Shown here piece after piece: positions 35,565-47,100 of a stretch of 64,000 nt of DNA (position 1 is its first letter; each line of letters begins with the position of its first letter). Made by a program: the position numbers and the translations under genes. The stretch comes from Emydura subglobosa (Eukaryota; Chordata; Testudines; Chelidae): assembly GCA_007922225.1 (NCBI GenBank), contig ML680086.1:9303472-9367471 (forward strand), written 5' to 3'. The notes beneath the pieces are model-generated. The model was not told where the DNA came from. It did no database searches and saw nothing but the letters and a program-made list of their open reading frames with translations.

Positions 35565-37900
35565 AAGGAAAGTTACTTACCTTATAGTGACTGGAGTTCA
35601 AGATGTGTGGTCCCTGTAGGTGTTCACTATGGGTGTGTGCGCGCTCCATGTGCCCAGGACCAGAAATATTCAATAGCAGTGGCAGTTGGTCTGCACCTGC
35701 GCCCTTCACTTCCTTATGGTCTCAACCGAAGGCAGAGAGTGGCATGGATTGACTGCCTCTCCAGTTCCTACTCTACCACAAATCTGAGGATCTGAGCAGA
35801 GAGGAAGGAGGGCAAGACGTGAATACCCACAGGGACTGCACATCTCAAAGGACTCCATTCACTATAAGGTAAGTAACCTTTTCTTCTTGGAGTCCTGGTC
35901 CCTACGGATTTTCACTGTGGGTGACTCCTAAACAGTATTAATTGAGGCGGCCAGCGTGAAGACATGCTCCGCATCACAGTTTGGGGGATTGCAGAACCTT
36001 AAGGAACCATCCCCAACGAGGCTTAAACCAAAGTCTGAGTGCCTGGTAAACGTGTAACTGGAGCCCCAGGCTGTTGCTCCACAGCTCTCCAAGAGTAGGA
36101 TTCCTTGTAGGCAAGACACGGAAGCAGCCTGAGGTCTGGTATGAGCCCCTGCCAGAATGAGGAGCAGGGCTTCTGCAAGGTCAAAGCAGAGGAGGCTGCA
36201 GCTGGAAACCCGTTTTGAGAGTCCTTGGAAAATATTGCCTCTCCTTTCATTCTCTTTGCAGTGGAAACAAATAGCCTCCGAGATCATCTGAAGGGCCACG
36301 TCCTGCCAAAGTAGAAGACCAGAGACCTGCGTACGTACGTCTAAAGAGTGGAGTTTCCCCTGCTCCCTTGTATTATGACATTTCGGGTCAGATACAGGTA
36401 GATGAGCCATCGGGTACAAGTAAAAGTCAGAAGGAACTTTGGGGATAAACTTGGGATGCAATCTCAGGGATACTTTCTCTCTGTGGAAGATTGTACAAGG
36501 CAGGGCTGCCAAAAAACCTGCAAGCTCATCCATCCTCCCAGCGGCAATGACTGCCATTAGGAAGACCACCTTCACTGTAAGTGTAAGAGGCAGCAGGAGG
36601 CTAACTGTTCGAAGGGCAAGTTCGTAAGTGCCAACAGCAGCAGGTTCAGATCCCCGGAGGGTGCAAGCCTCGATGCCGGCAGGAATGTTCCGATGAACCC
36701 TTTAAAGACCTTTACTGCAGCGGGGTGGGTGAAAGCAGGGGTCTCCGCTCGAGGATGAAAGGCGCTTTTAATGGCTAGATGTAGCCATAGTCATCCCAGC
36801 CGTGATGTATGTAAAAACCCACAGCCTCGCAAAGATTGAAGGGGAGCATCTTGTTTTGGAAATGCTCTAGGCCCACCGCAAACCCTAGGAATCCCGTGTG
36901 CTGCATGTCTATATGAAAACAAGCATCTTTCAAATGGAGACCCGCCTTCATTCACGGAGGGGATGGTGGCAGCTAGGGTCATCTTCTTGCATCTTGAGTG
37001 GCAGATGAAGACATTCAGCCACATGAGGTCTCGGATGGGTCTCCATCCCCTTCTTTTTGGGGATCAGGAAGTATTTGGAGTTCAAGCCCCTCCCCCTGCA
37101 ATGAGGGGATACTGGCTCCATAGCCCCTAAATAAATGAGAGTCCAGCTCCTGTCTGAGAATGCTCTTGTGAGAAGGGTCCCTGAATAGGGGCAGGGAAGG
37201 GAGATTTGGGTGGCAGCAGAAGGAATTTGATCATGTTGCTGGATGCAGTGATGTCTAAAAACCCATTTTGTTGATGTCATAAGCTGCCACATCAGAAGGA
37301 AATGTGCCAGGCAGCCACCAAAAGAAGTGAGGGAGACTAGTTGCGTACAGATAGGTTGAGGGCTCTTGAGAGTCCCAAAGTATTTTCTTGGTAGGCTGCT
37401 GGATCTGAAGAGTGGATAGTGGTGGTGCAGGTGGGTCTGCCAGGCTGCATCCACTGGCATTTTCTCAGTGGCTCGTAGGTCCTCTGGTGACAGAATGGCT
37501 GAGGGGGGGGGGAAAGGAGGGGAGGATCCATGCGGCAGCATCTTAAGAATATTTCCAGAGAAGAGCTGGGGTTTACATTCCCAAGGAGAGCACGAGTCCT
37601 TAAGGGAGTGAAGAGACTCATGGGTTTTCTTGCTGAAAGAGGTTATCCTCACAAGGGAGATCTTTAACTGTCACCAGGACCTCCTTGAGGAATGCTGATG
37701 GCTACAGCCAAGAGGCCTGCCTCATAACCACAGAGGTCACCATGGTCTGGGAAGCCATGTGCACTGCATCAAGTGCTACCTGCAGGGATAATTTGTGAAC
37801 AGCTTCCCTTCATCTAGGATCACCTGGACCTAGGATCTTCACCTCCATCCGGGATCGCCTTCTTGATGTCTTACCATTCTCCATCACTGCTTTGATCCAG
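35565..37900 (-). mobile_element. DIRS-type tyrosine-recombinase retrotransposon, decayed
   Basis: On the - strand a reverse-transcriptase fragment (about 37,300-36,950, with the block YFLIPKKKG) precedes a tyrosine-recombinase fragment (about 36,760-36,300). Recombinase blocks include DLNLLLLALTNLPFEQLA, a frame change at about 36,580, then KVVFLMAVIAAGRMDEL and VSLRLHPKFIPKVPSDF. These are the order and motifs of DIRS elements, which integrate by recombinase rather than by DDE integrase. At the left end an inverted pair, 35,571-35,599 and 35,851-35,878 (core TTACTTACCTTATAGTGA), fits the inverted/complementary termini of DIRS. Much of the RT and RNase H is absent or unreadable, so it is not active. 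The outer right limit is uncertain. Confidence 0.75.
35571..35878. repeat. Inverted terminal-type repeat pair of the DIRS element
   Basis: AGTTACTTACCTTATAGTGA (35,571-35,590) is mirrored by TCACTATAAGGTAAGTAACC (about 35,859-35,878). Similarity extends inwards for the phrases around GGTCCCTGTAGG / CAGGGACTGCACAT. Such complementary ends are expected for DIRS replication through circular intermediates. Confidence 0.65.
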
Positions 37901-38128
37901 AGTCTGAGAGTACACCCCCATCTAATTAGCAGTTGTACTCTTAACAGCTGGGATTATATTCATATAAATTCTACTCCAAGGTTCTCTTCACCCAGCAATT
38001 ACCTTTAAAGTATGTATAACACTTTGCTTAAGGACTCAGTACCATGTGCTTCAAGGTTTTCTAAAACTGCAGCATGGGGGGTTGAAGATGTGCGTGTGAT
38101 CTTTACATTGGCAAGCGATCACAGATAC

Positions 38129-38470
38129 ATCTAGATCAGGGGTGGGGAACCTTTTCCCTGCCAAGGGCCATTTTCATATGCCTGCCATCATTCGCGGGCC
38201 ATGCCGCCGAATCCCGCCGCCGCCGCCGCAAAGGGACACTGCCCGCCGCCGCCCTGAAACCGCGCCGCCGCCGACTCCACCCCCGCCGCCGAAATGCCGC
38301 CGCCGTTTCCGCCTTTTCGGCGGCGCGGTTTTACAGTGTCCGCGGAGTGCCGTGGACCAATGACCGCCTCCGAACTCCCCCGCCGCCGAAAATGAGCAGA
38401 CGGCGGCGCCCGCCCGCGGGCTGGATCAAATTCTTTCGCGGGCCGGAGGTTCCCCACCCCTGATCTAGAT
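38129..38470. mobile_element. GC-rich hAT-type element with perfect 8-bp TSD
   Basis: The element 38,137-38,462 (326 bp) has CAGGGGTGGGGAACCTTTTC at one end and GGTTCCCCACCCCTG at the other. It is flanked by the exact 8-mer ATCTAGAT on both sides (38,129-38,136 and 38,463-38,470). Its inside is extraordinarily rich in CCG/GCC triplets and CpG compared with the AT-rich surroundings. No coding capacity. It is a young or well-preserved hAT derivative. Confidence 0.87.
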
Positions 38471-41400
38471 CAAGAATCATAACCACCCATTCAGCCCGAC
38501 TGGTGGAAGCTGTAGCATAAACAGAACTCACCAGGTCACCTAACACTACTGAGTCTGCTAGTACAAAAGGCCAGAGATCACACACAAAAAGTAAGAGCCA
38601 AGATATATGCACACACCTCTATTGATAAACTGAAAGGAGCTCCAAGTAATAATGCAATGCCATTAGAGTGAACATGCACATTGGCAAAACTTGATTTCCA
38701 ATATCCATATAGAGTTTTATTCATTTACTCTAACTGGCATATGCAGAGATTGAGTTTGAGCTTGAAAAAGGCTTTTTGTTTTCTAACACTGAGCTTTGCA
38801 AGTCTAGGTAACAAAGTCTAAAATGCAAGAACTGGCCCAAAATAGAGCTAGAAGAGACCTACATTTTCTACTCTAAAAACCTACAAATGCAAGGACACCA
38901 TCGTTAGCGTGGCTAGGTAATTTTCACCACTGGGGCACATTGCTTAGGATGACGTACCATGCACTCCAGAAGGGTTAAGCTTTGAGTCACATTCTGATGA
39001 GTGTCCTATTTTTCACACTGGGAGAGGTTTTCTTAAACTGTGCGGCAGAGTGGGTCCTCTAGCTCCACGTGGGCATTAACGAGCACATGCCTGGCAGAAG
39101 GGAAATGATTTAAGGGCAAGAAAGTAGATGATGGGCATGGGAATCTTTGATTCCTCTTTGCCATCCTACCATCATGTCCTATCCCAGCTTGGCAGAAGCA
39201 AACTGATGCAACAGACACAGAACTTTCTTGTAGATATATGAACACTTACACATGCCAGTATTACATTCCACAAAGGCACATTTTACTACTGCTAAAGCAT
39301 TTTAAAAAAATGTTTTGTTGGTGCTTTCATTTCAGAGTGTATGCAATTTGTAGTGGCATAAGGAAGGGACCTATCAAAGCAGACTATGATGACAGAAACT
39401 TGTAGAAGTGGCCTTGAGTGAGTCCCATACACTACAGTCAAGCAGAGAGGGGGAGATTATACATCAGAACATACAAGAAAGGGTGTCTAACAAACCATAC
39501 ATAATATAGTTTTTTTTCCAAACACATTAAAGGCAGCTGTCATGATTGCCTCTTTAGGCAGTGGAAAAGAACAGGCAGGAGGATACTTCCACCCTTTTAT
39601 AACCCAGCACTCCTGTGAAGCCAGTCCTTCAGTCTATTCCACACAAAACAGGCATAGCGCACAGTAACCAGACTGCAGGCTTCGTTGCCAACAGAAGAAG
39701 GGCCCACTTATACTGACAAGTTTACTAGCATAGAGAATCACAATAGACACACCACCATATCCTTCACCAGACTTTCCTCTCCCATGATGCCTAGAAAACA
39801 GTCTTTTGACCATGGCTAGGCGGATGGTAGACAGAATGCTGCTCATTATATACTGCATCCTACATATTCCATCACCTTATACTCCCACCCACTCCCATTA
39901 GGCTGGGTCTGACATGGCTTTGCACCATGCCATAATCCTACAGGGCAAGCTCTCTAGGGAAAGGGATTGTATCCATATGGCACCTAGCAAATTAAGGCCC
40001 TGATCCTTGCTTGGGGTTTAAGTGCTATTGTAATACAACCAACATACCACCAAATCTGGCCAATTTATAGCTTCTTTGCTCACCTGTGTCATCTGGATCA
40101 ATCTGTTAATCCTCCGGCCTGTGTTATAACATGACTCCCTGCAACCATAGGATTTTTATGCATATGGGCCCACCCTAGGAAGCTGATGGGCATAGTGGAA
40201 GACAAAGTGCAAGAGACAAAAGCAGAAGGGCACTAACAAGGTGCCATCTTTTTACTAGTCTACAATGGCAGCAAGGTTCACATTACAAATATTGGGCATC
40301 AGTCTAAGCACAAGGCTTCAATTTTCAAGGCTTCCTGTGGAATTCAAGCCACATTTTTTAAAATGTAAGTAAGATTAACAAACATGGGGCTGGACAGTTT
40401 CTTACTTCTGCCACGGGGCTAAAGTGAAGTAAAGGAGGCTAAGTCATTGCAGGAAGATTCACACAATTCTTCAAGATTTAAAAACAAGATAATGTAAACT
40501 GTAGCACTACATGTACAATTTAAAAAAAAAATCACACCCACGTAGGATTGGCTAATCAGAGCTATAGAAACATCTATTAAGCAGAGTTACAAGAAGTAGG
40601 CTTCAGGCTTGTGATTTTCATAACCACTGTAGATTTCCTGTAACTCCAATCATTTCACTTGTGGCTATTTCCTTAGAAAGTCTCTTCGGACTATTGAAAA
40701 CAAAAATCTGTGAAAAGGAAACAGAAGACTCCTTCTGCACCCCGCAAATTACTAACACTATTGCTATACTGATGATTAGGCTGATCTTAGCCTAGAGGTT
40801 GGGGAACCATCTTTCCTCTTTTCCCACCACCTCAAGAACAGAGGTTATAGCTATTCCGCTGTGGGACTGACGGGGGAAAATGAGACTGATCTATTGTTAA
40901 GGACACGTGAAACTGAAGTATTTCTGCATTGCATGGATGAGAATGAGTCCCAAGATCGAACCAGGTTTCCCTCCTCTCAGCATTTATAGTCAAACTGACA
41001 AGGATCAGCACAGAACTGTGGAAGGTACAAGGAGGGAGTTTATTTATCAGGTTTGATGTATTGCAGCCCTTTGGATAAATCAAAATGATTGGAGCGTAGG
41101 AATCCAGCTGGATTGTGCATGCCCTCTGACTTAATGGTATCTTCATGACATCCAAAACCAAATTTAATTCTTGGATTCAAGGACGATCCTTTACAGGAAG
41201 AGGTGGTGGGAACCTCCCCATTCAATGTCAGAAGCCTATTTCAATGTCAATGGCTGCACTATGAGCTCTGGGTCAGGAGGTAGGTCTGCTGCTACTTTGT
41301 CATCTTATCTGGACAAAAAACAAATCTAACGGGCATGTGCAAATTAGATCTTTCCAGCTGCTGATTGGCTCTCATGGGGTTATGAGGTATGCTGGAGAAA

Positions 41401-43045
41401 TGAGAGACATATCCCGTTGCATTCAAACCACTGAAGTGAACACTGAAATACACTCGTACACAATCATATGCAGATAGAACATCTTTCCCCACAGCCTATT
41501 GCATGAGTTCACAGACATTACAGACAAGTAACGTCCATTGTGTTTAAACAGCTCTCAACTCTGCCCTAGAGGTTAGGAAGAAGCCCATTAAAAAAAACAA
41601 AACCAAGAATATGGTCTTTTTTATTTTAAAGGGGGAAAATATCAGTGCTATAAACTGAGGTTAGTTTTGAATTTTGTTTTATTTATCAGCCAGCTGTCCT
41701 TGCTTTTTTAAACCTTATTCCTCCACGAAAATAAGGAGATCCTGATATAATGGAAGTCGGGCAGAGAGGCTTACACTTGCTTTTGATTATCTAACATGGC
41801 TTAAGACACTGACAATATATGTTGCCCACTGTAAACCCATTATAGGATCAGCCAGGTACAAGTATACTGCTTCACTATGCCTGGCCAGAACCCAGGGAAT
41901 AGGCTTGGAATTCTCCGTGCAGCTGAGTAGGTATGATTGACTGAGGCAGTCTGAAGGATCCCCACCAATTTAAAGAGGTTGTTGAGAAGCTCAGCCAAAC
42001 AGGCTACAGCCCACAATACTGAGCTCAGAAAACAACCGATCAGCAGCTTTTGGGAGAGTGCCCCAGAAGCCTGGGTACTTTGGAAACATGAATAAGATGA
42101 ATTCACATTCTACATGTTCCTAATTTTAAAATGCTAAGAAACTCTAAAAAGCCCTATTTAAAAAAATTCCAGCAAGTCAAAGCTTTCTACCCAATTTAAA
42201 AACCAATGCTGGATTTGAGCCACTTGGCTTATGGTCAAACTTTTTTTTTTTACAGGTTCTCATTCCAGGCTACGAGATTTATATATTGGGTGGGCAGGAG
42301 GAAAAATCTGTAATACTATATATGCATAGACACAGTATACAGTATTCACTTAAACATGATTTAGGATTTTATTTATTTTTTTTTGCCTTTTTGATCATCA
42401 ACACCCTGGTTTAAATTCCTTTGGGACTTCCCCCACACAAGATCTCCTCATTCAAACAATAAGATTGCTCAATTTGGGGGCAAGTGCTCATTTTGGGAGG
42501 GTGGAAAAGAACTCGATGCTGGCATTCAGTCCCAGCTCCAAGAAGCTAGACTGAAAAGGGGGCCTGAGGGGGGAGAAGAGGCTAAACAGAATCAAAATAT
42601 TTAGCAACCCCTCCCCCCACCAAAAAAGCATGGGATACAAGGAAAAAAATCGGATTACACACAGGGTATATATTTTTACACACACTTTTACACACATCTA
42701 GATATAGTACATGTAAAAATATATGCTATACATACGTCCACTCTCACTGAGGTGCTTTTAATACACCATCTGCACGTGTGTATGGGTATGTATACGTGTG
42801 TATGCATTAAATATACAGATCCTAGTAAGTGTATATGTGCATATGTACACATACATACAGGTAGGCAGGTTGCTAGCCTGCCATTAGCCACTCTGACCTT
42901 CCTTTTTGTACAAAACCCACAGTCCTCTGCCCGGAAATACACGATCATTCCACCCTTCCTCCCCTTGAAGCAGGTCCCCACTGTGTAGCAGCTGCTTTTT
43001 CAACAAGTGATTCTCAAGGAAAATAAAATTTGTAGAAGGGGACAA

Positions 43046-43078
<33 letters not shown>

Positions 43079-43924
43079 CGTTCCACACTTGTTCCACCAC
43101 ATCATCTTTCTAGCTCCCATCCTGTGCCTGGAGTGGGGCATCTTTCTTTTGAAGTCGGCCTACTGTGTTCTGCCCCCATCACCACCTTATTGCACACGTT
43201 TGCTTCCAGGTTGCATTAACAACTCTGTATTACATTCCACAGATCTTTTCCTGCTTTCATTTCAATCAAATATATAGATATGTGAACACTGCTGCCCTGC
43301 CCCTGCACCCATACCCTCCCCCCCCCCACTAAAGGAAAAATAAAGGCTGCTCGCTAGCAGAGTGCAACAACAGTACACGCTGAACAGATGTTCTCTTCGG
43401 GAGCTCTGTGGAAGAGAGGTTATTTCTAACACAGTAAACAAAGCCATGCAAAAAGTGGGAGAGCGGAGGTGGACAGGATAGAATCAGAGGTAGAAGAAAA
43501 AAACCCTAAGGATAAGGAAGAACAGAGTTGAGGAGAAGGAGAAAGAACGCAGCATGGCAAGTGCTCAAGGCTTCATTTTTTTTGTTGTCCTCTTCTTGTA
43601 AACAAGCTAATAATTCTCATTAGATTGAACAAGTAAAAAGATTGAAATTCCAAGTCGGAGGGGCTGGGTTTCCAGGTGTCTGTCCAGTCTGTTCCACAAC
43701 ACCACAGCCAGTGAGAAAACAAAAGGGGAATTTTGTTGTTGTTGTGTGTGGGATTTTTTTTTTTTTTTTAATCTTCATTATTTAAAACAGAGAAAAAAAG
43801 CCAAATTGGGAGCCCTTTGTAAGCTTGGCTCAGTATCTCTAGATCGAATAAATCACACTAAGAGAATTTTTTTTCCTTTTTAATGACTTAGAAAAATGCA
43901 TTTTTCCTTCCTCTTCCCCTTTGC
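38471..43924 (-). other. Region downstream of DLGAP4 stop, including its 3' UTR
   Basis: No coding exon is seen. The DLGAP4 3' UTR must begin at 43,924 and run leftwards; its end is not certain. Minus-strand AATAAA signals (TTTATT on +) occur at about 42,368 and 41,039, among others. 42,660-42,870 is a degenerate TA/TG/CA-rich stretch, and a (GT)n microsatellite lies at about 43,048-43,078. The rest, to 38,471, is AT-rich and shows nothing I can name. Confidence 0.5.
43048..43078. repeat. (GT)n microsatellite
   Basis: An uninterrupted run of about 15 GT units lies in the proposed DLGAP4 3' UTR side. Likely length-polymorphic. Confidence 0.9.
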
Positions 43925-44143
43925 TCAAAGGCGGGTCTGTGCCTCGGGGACGTAGATTTCAATGCTGTCCGCACTCTCTGTGGCAGAATTCTGCCGGACA
44001 GAGGCAGCCCGTTTGGCTGCCATGAGACGCTTGCGAGCTTCCTGGCGCTGCTTATCCACAGAGTCAGAGGCTTTGTCACGGTTCAATGGGGTTTTGGGCT
44101 TGGCTGGCTTCTTTGGCACTGGAGGGGGTGGTTTCTTCTCTTC
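43925..44143 (-). other. DLGAP4: DLGAP4 last coding exon
   Basis: The acceptor CTCTAAAG precedes GAAGAGAAG at 44,143. The exon codes 72 residues, EEKKPPPPVPKKPAKP... to ...IYVPEAQTRL, with stop TGA at 43,927-43,925. It carries the SH3-type proline motif, the conserved basic helix and the PDZ-binding C-terminus that anchors Shank. Confidence 0.95.
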
Positions 44144-47100
44144 CTTTAGAGAGACAGTAAGAAGAAAGACAAAACATAAAATAAAAATGCACTTACAAAA
44201 GTACTCTCTCTTCTGAGCCAACAAGTAGAAGGGATGGTTTGTGGCCCGAAGAGAGACACGTCTTTAAGCACCAGAGAATCAAGTGAAACGAGGAAAAGGA
44301 TTCTGATACAAGACACTTTTGTTGTATCGTTTTTACTCTTTGCTTTTCCATTTAACAGACAGTGCATTTAATCTCAGTCTCTGGTGGCACAGAATCCCAC
44401 CCCGGGAAACAGATCTAGGTTTGCAGGTTGCTCCTCGGGCTTATTGATGGATCAGAGCATGTTGAGAAGATTAACAGAAATGGAGGCAGAACAGCAGTGT
44501 TCAATACAAGTTTTAAAATACATAGTGAGTTGAGGCAATCCTCCCCCTCGCCCCCCACCCCCAGAACTGTTGTAGGATGTAGGCATAGAAACACAGCACA
44601 CATCTGGTGACATGGTTCTCATAGGTACTTATTACATCCTATTCAGTATAAACTGAGCCTCTTTATCCAACATCCATTAAAAAAAAAGCCTGTCTTCATC
44701 TCCTGCTATGTAATTGTGCCCTATTCACTCATCTGCCCCTTTATCCCCAAACACTTTTTTCTCCAAGGTTTCAGGAGTCTCCAAAAACTGTCATTTTAAT
44801 TTATTGTATAGGAATCTTCTTAAAGCACCTCACTGGAGGTTACGGAGTGTGTGTGGGGGAAAGGGGGAGACCTCTTTCTGCATCTCAACATACAGGAAAC
44901 CACTATTATGATTAGATGCATTAAACAGGTACAGCATCCACAGCAAACAGAAGACAGCAGCATTCCAAAAATCTAATCCATGAGATCCGAGCCCTGTGTT
45001 CTTGATCTACAATAGAAGGGCTATTGCTGACTCAGCACAGTGCTTAGTATCATGGCCACTCTGAATTGCTCCACGCTCACCTTCTTCTCCGGTGTTTCTG
45101 CCAGTTGCCAGCTGTTAGCCTTTAAGTGGTAGAGCTCATCAAATTTCATGCTGATGTCTTCAATGGACAACTGCAAGAGATCCCAAAACCCAGCTAGGTC
45201 CTGGGCTGTAGGTCTGGGATTGGCATTGGGGTTCTGCAAGGGAGAGGATATCAGTAAGAAAATAATCAGTAACAGCATGCCACTGAGGTCATGAGACTAC
45301 AATCGTCTGTGCCATTTTACACCCTTTGCAATTCTGAGCTCTTGTCAACAGCTACTGACTGCAATTGAAACTGCAAAAGTTTCTCTCAAGTGTCCACAGA
45401 AAGAGGCCAACCAAATGTCTCATCTTCACTATGCAGTGCATGTTCTATTCTGTTTTACATAGGTTCTTATATTGTACTCATCAACATAGTACGAGTGCAT
45501 TTGACAGTGCTTAAGTAATGTGACTACATATCTGTCACGTTTGTTCTCTCATTCTGTTCCAGTGCAGTACCTTGTTTTGGTAGGGTTTTTAAAATATACA
45601 TGTTGCTATGTTACAGAAGGCACAGTCAAAAAACATGCCTTGCGCTTGCAGCGAAGATGGTGATGATTAGTTCTTGAGGGAATTCATTCCACAGTCTCAG
45701 ACAAGCCCCTGGAGAAAGTACCCTGTCCCGCAGAGATATTACTCATGAGGCCGTGCTCTTGGCCAACTCACAAACAAGGTCTAAAACATCCTGACAGCAT
45801 TTACCACAGAAGAGACCTAATCAAGAATCCAAGTACATGGAGGCAGCAGAAAGCAAGATGGCTGCTTAGCCTGGTGAAGTTCCTATCATGTTGAAAGTCT
45901 CAAGTTTGAGTTCAGAGACCAGAAAATGTGGTTTTGAGACATCTAGATGCTATAGTAATACTTGAAATAACAAAGACTGGATAAAGCACGATCAGACCAA
46001 ATGGGATGCATAGAAATGCAAACAAACTGTCTGTTTCTGCTAGAACTTGGTCAGAAGTAAAATATATTCTCTCTGAAATGGAACTGTGGAAGTTTAGCAG
46101 GAACCCAAAACTGGTTTGAAAGTTTCTAAATAGGTGTCAGAATTTTCTCCAAACAGTTAACTGTTCCAAAGAAACCGAAGTTGGATCCCTGAAGAATCTG
46201 AGCTCCGCACATGGGCCTGGCTTTTAGACTGCTCAGCACACACAATTGGCGTCAGATTTTTAAAAGATCTCAGTACTCAGCATGCACCCCACATGCTGAG
46301 CTCTCTTGAAAGTCTGGCCCCTGGATCCCCTGCCAATGCAAATGTCATTACAGCTACTGTCAGCAAAACCAAAAAGCAGACATTTAACACTATCCCCTAT
46401 TTTCATGGCCCATAACTTTTCCAAGAAATGTCCACTGAGCCTGCAGTTTCACTCAGATCTCAGCCTGAAGGCTAATTATTTTCCCCGGGATTTCAACAAA
46501 AGCTGCTGAGCCCTGATTGAAGTGTTCCCTAAACAGAAAGGGGCTTTCATGCTGGGATAAACCTAAAAATACAGTTTTAAAAATTGTAAGTTTATCCTGC
46601 TGAATCCTCAGCTAGGACAAGCAGCTTTGCCATTTTTGAAGAAGTCTGATTCACACACTGCATTTTACAAGCAACTGGAATCAGTCCTGTGGGGACGGTT
46701 CCATCAGCCATGCAGAGGAAGTGTACTCCGAGAAGGCTTGGGGGCTTTCTACAAACACTTCATTTTTGGCTAACCCTTTGCAGTTCACCTTGAAAAGCAC
46801 TTCAGAAGTAATAAAAGATGTGGTTCAAGCAGGCATCCTGAGTGCACAACCTCTCTGCTGCCTGTCAGGATTCAAGCCTGGAGTAAATTTATATTGGCAG
46901 ACATTTGTTTCAATCCTCCCTGATAAATACTTCCAGCCAAATTCTACCTTCACATAGGTGTGCTTGGCTACCATAGATGTCAATGAGAATCATGAACAGG
47001 CATCTCAAGGCAGAACATGGCTTTAATGTTGCACACACTAAGAAAATTTGTCATGTGCCAAGCTACCCCTCTTTGGTGGCTAACGGACAGTAAGTGCGTT

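Noticed and set aside
38142..38363. Pro/Arg-rich frame in the GC-rich block
   Set aside because: It lies wholly inside a hAT-type element with an 8-bp duplication and is made of CCG triplets.
10926..43900. MYL9, RAB5IF or SLA2 exons expected from human synteny
   Set aside because: No EF-hand, RAB5IF membrane or SH3/SH2 signature was seen in any frame. Absence by eye is not proof.
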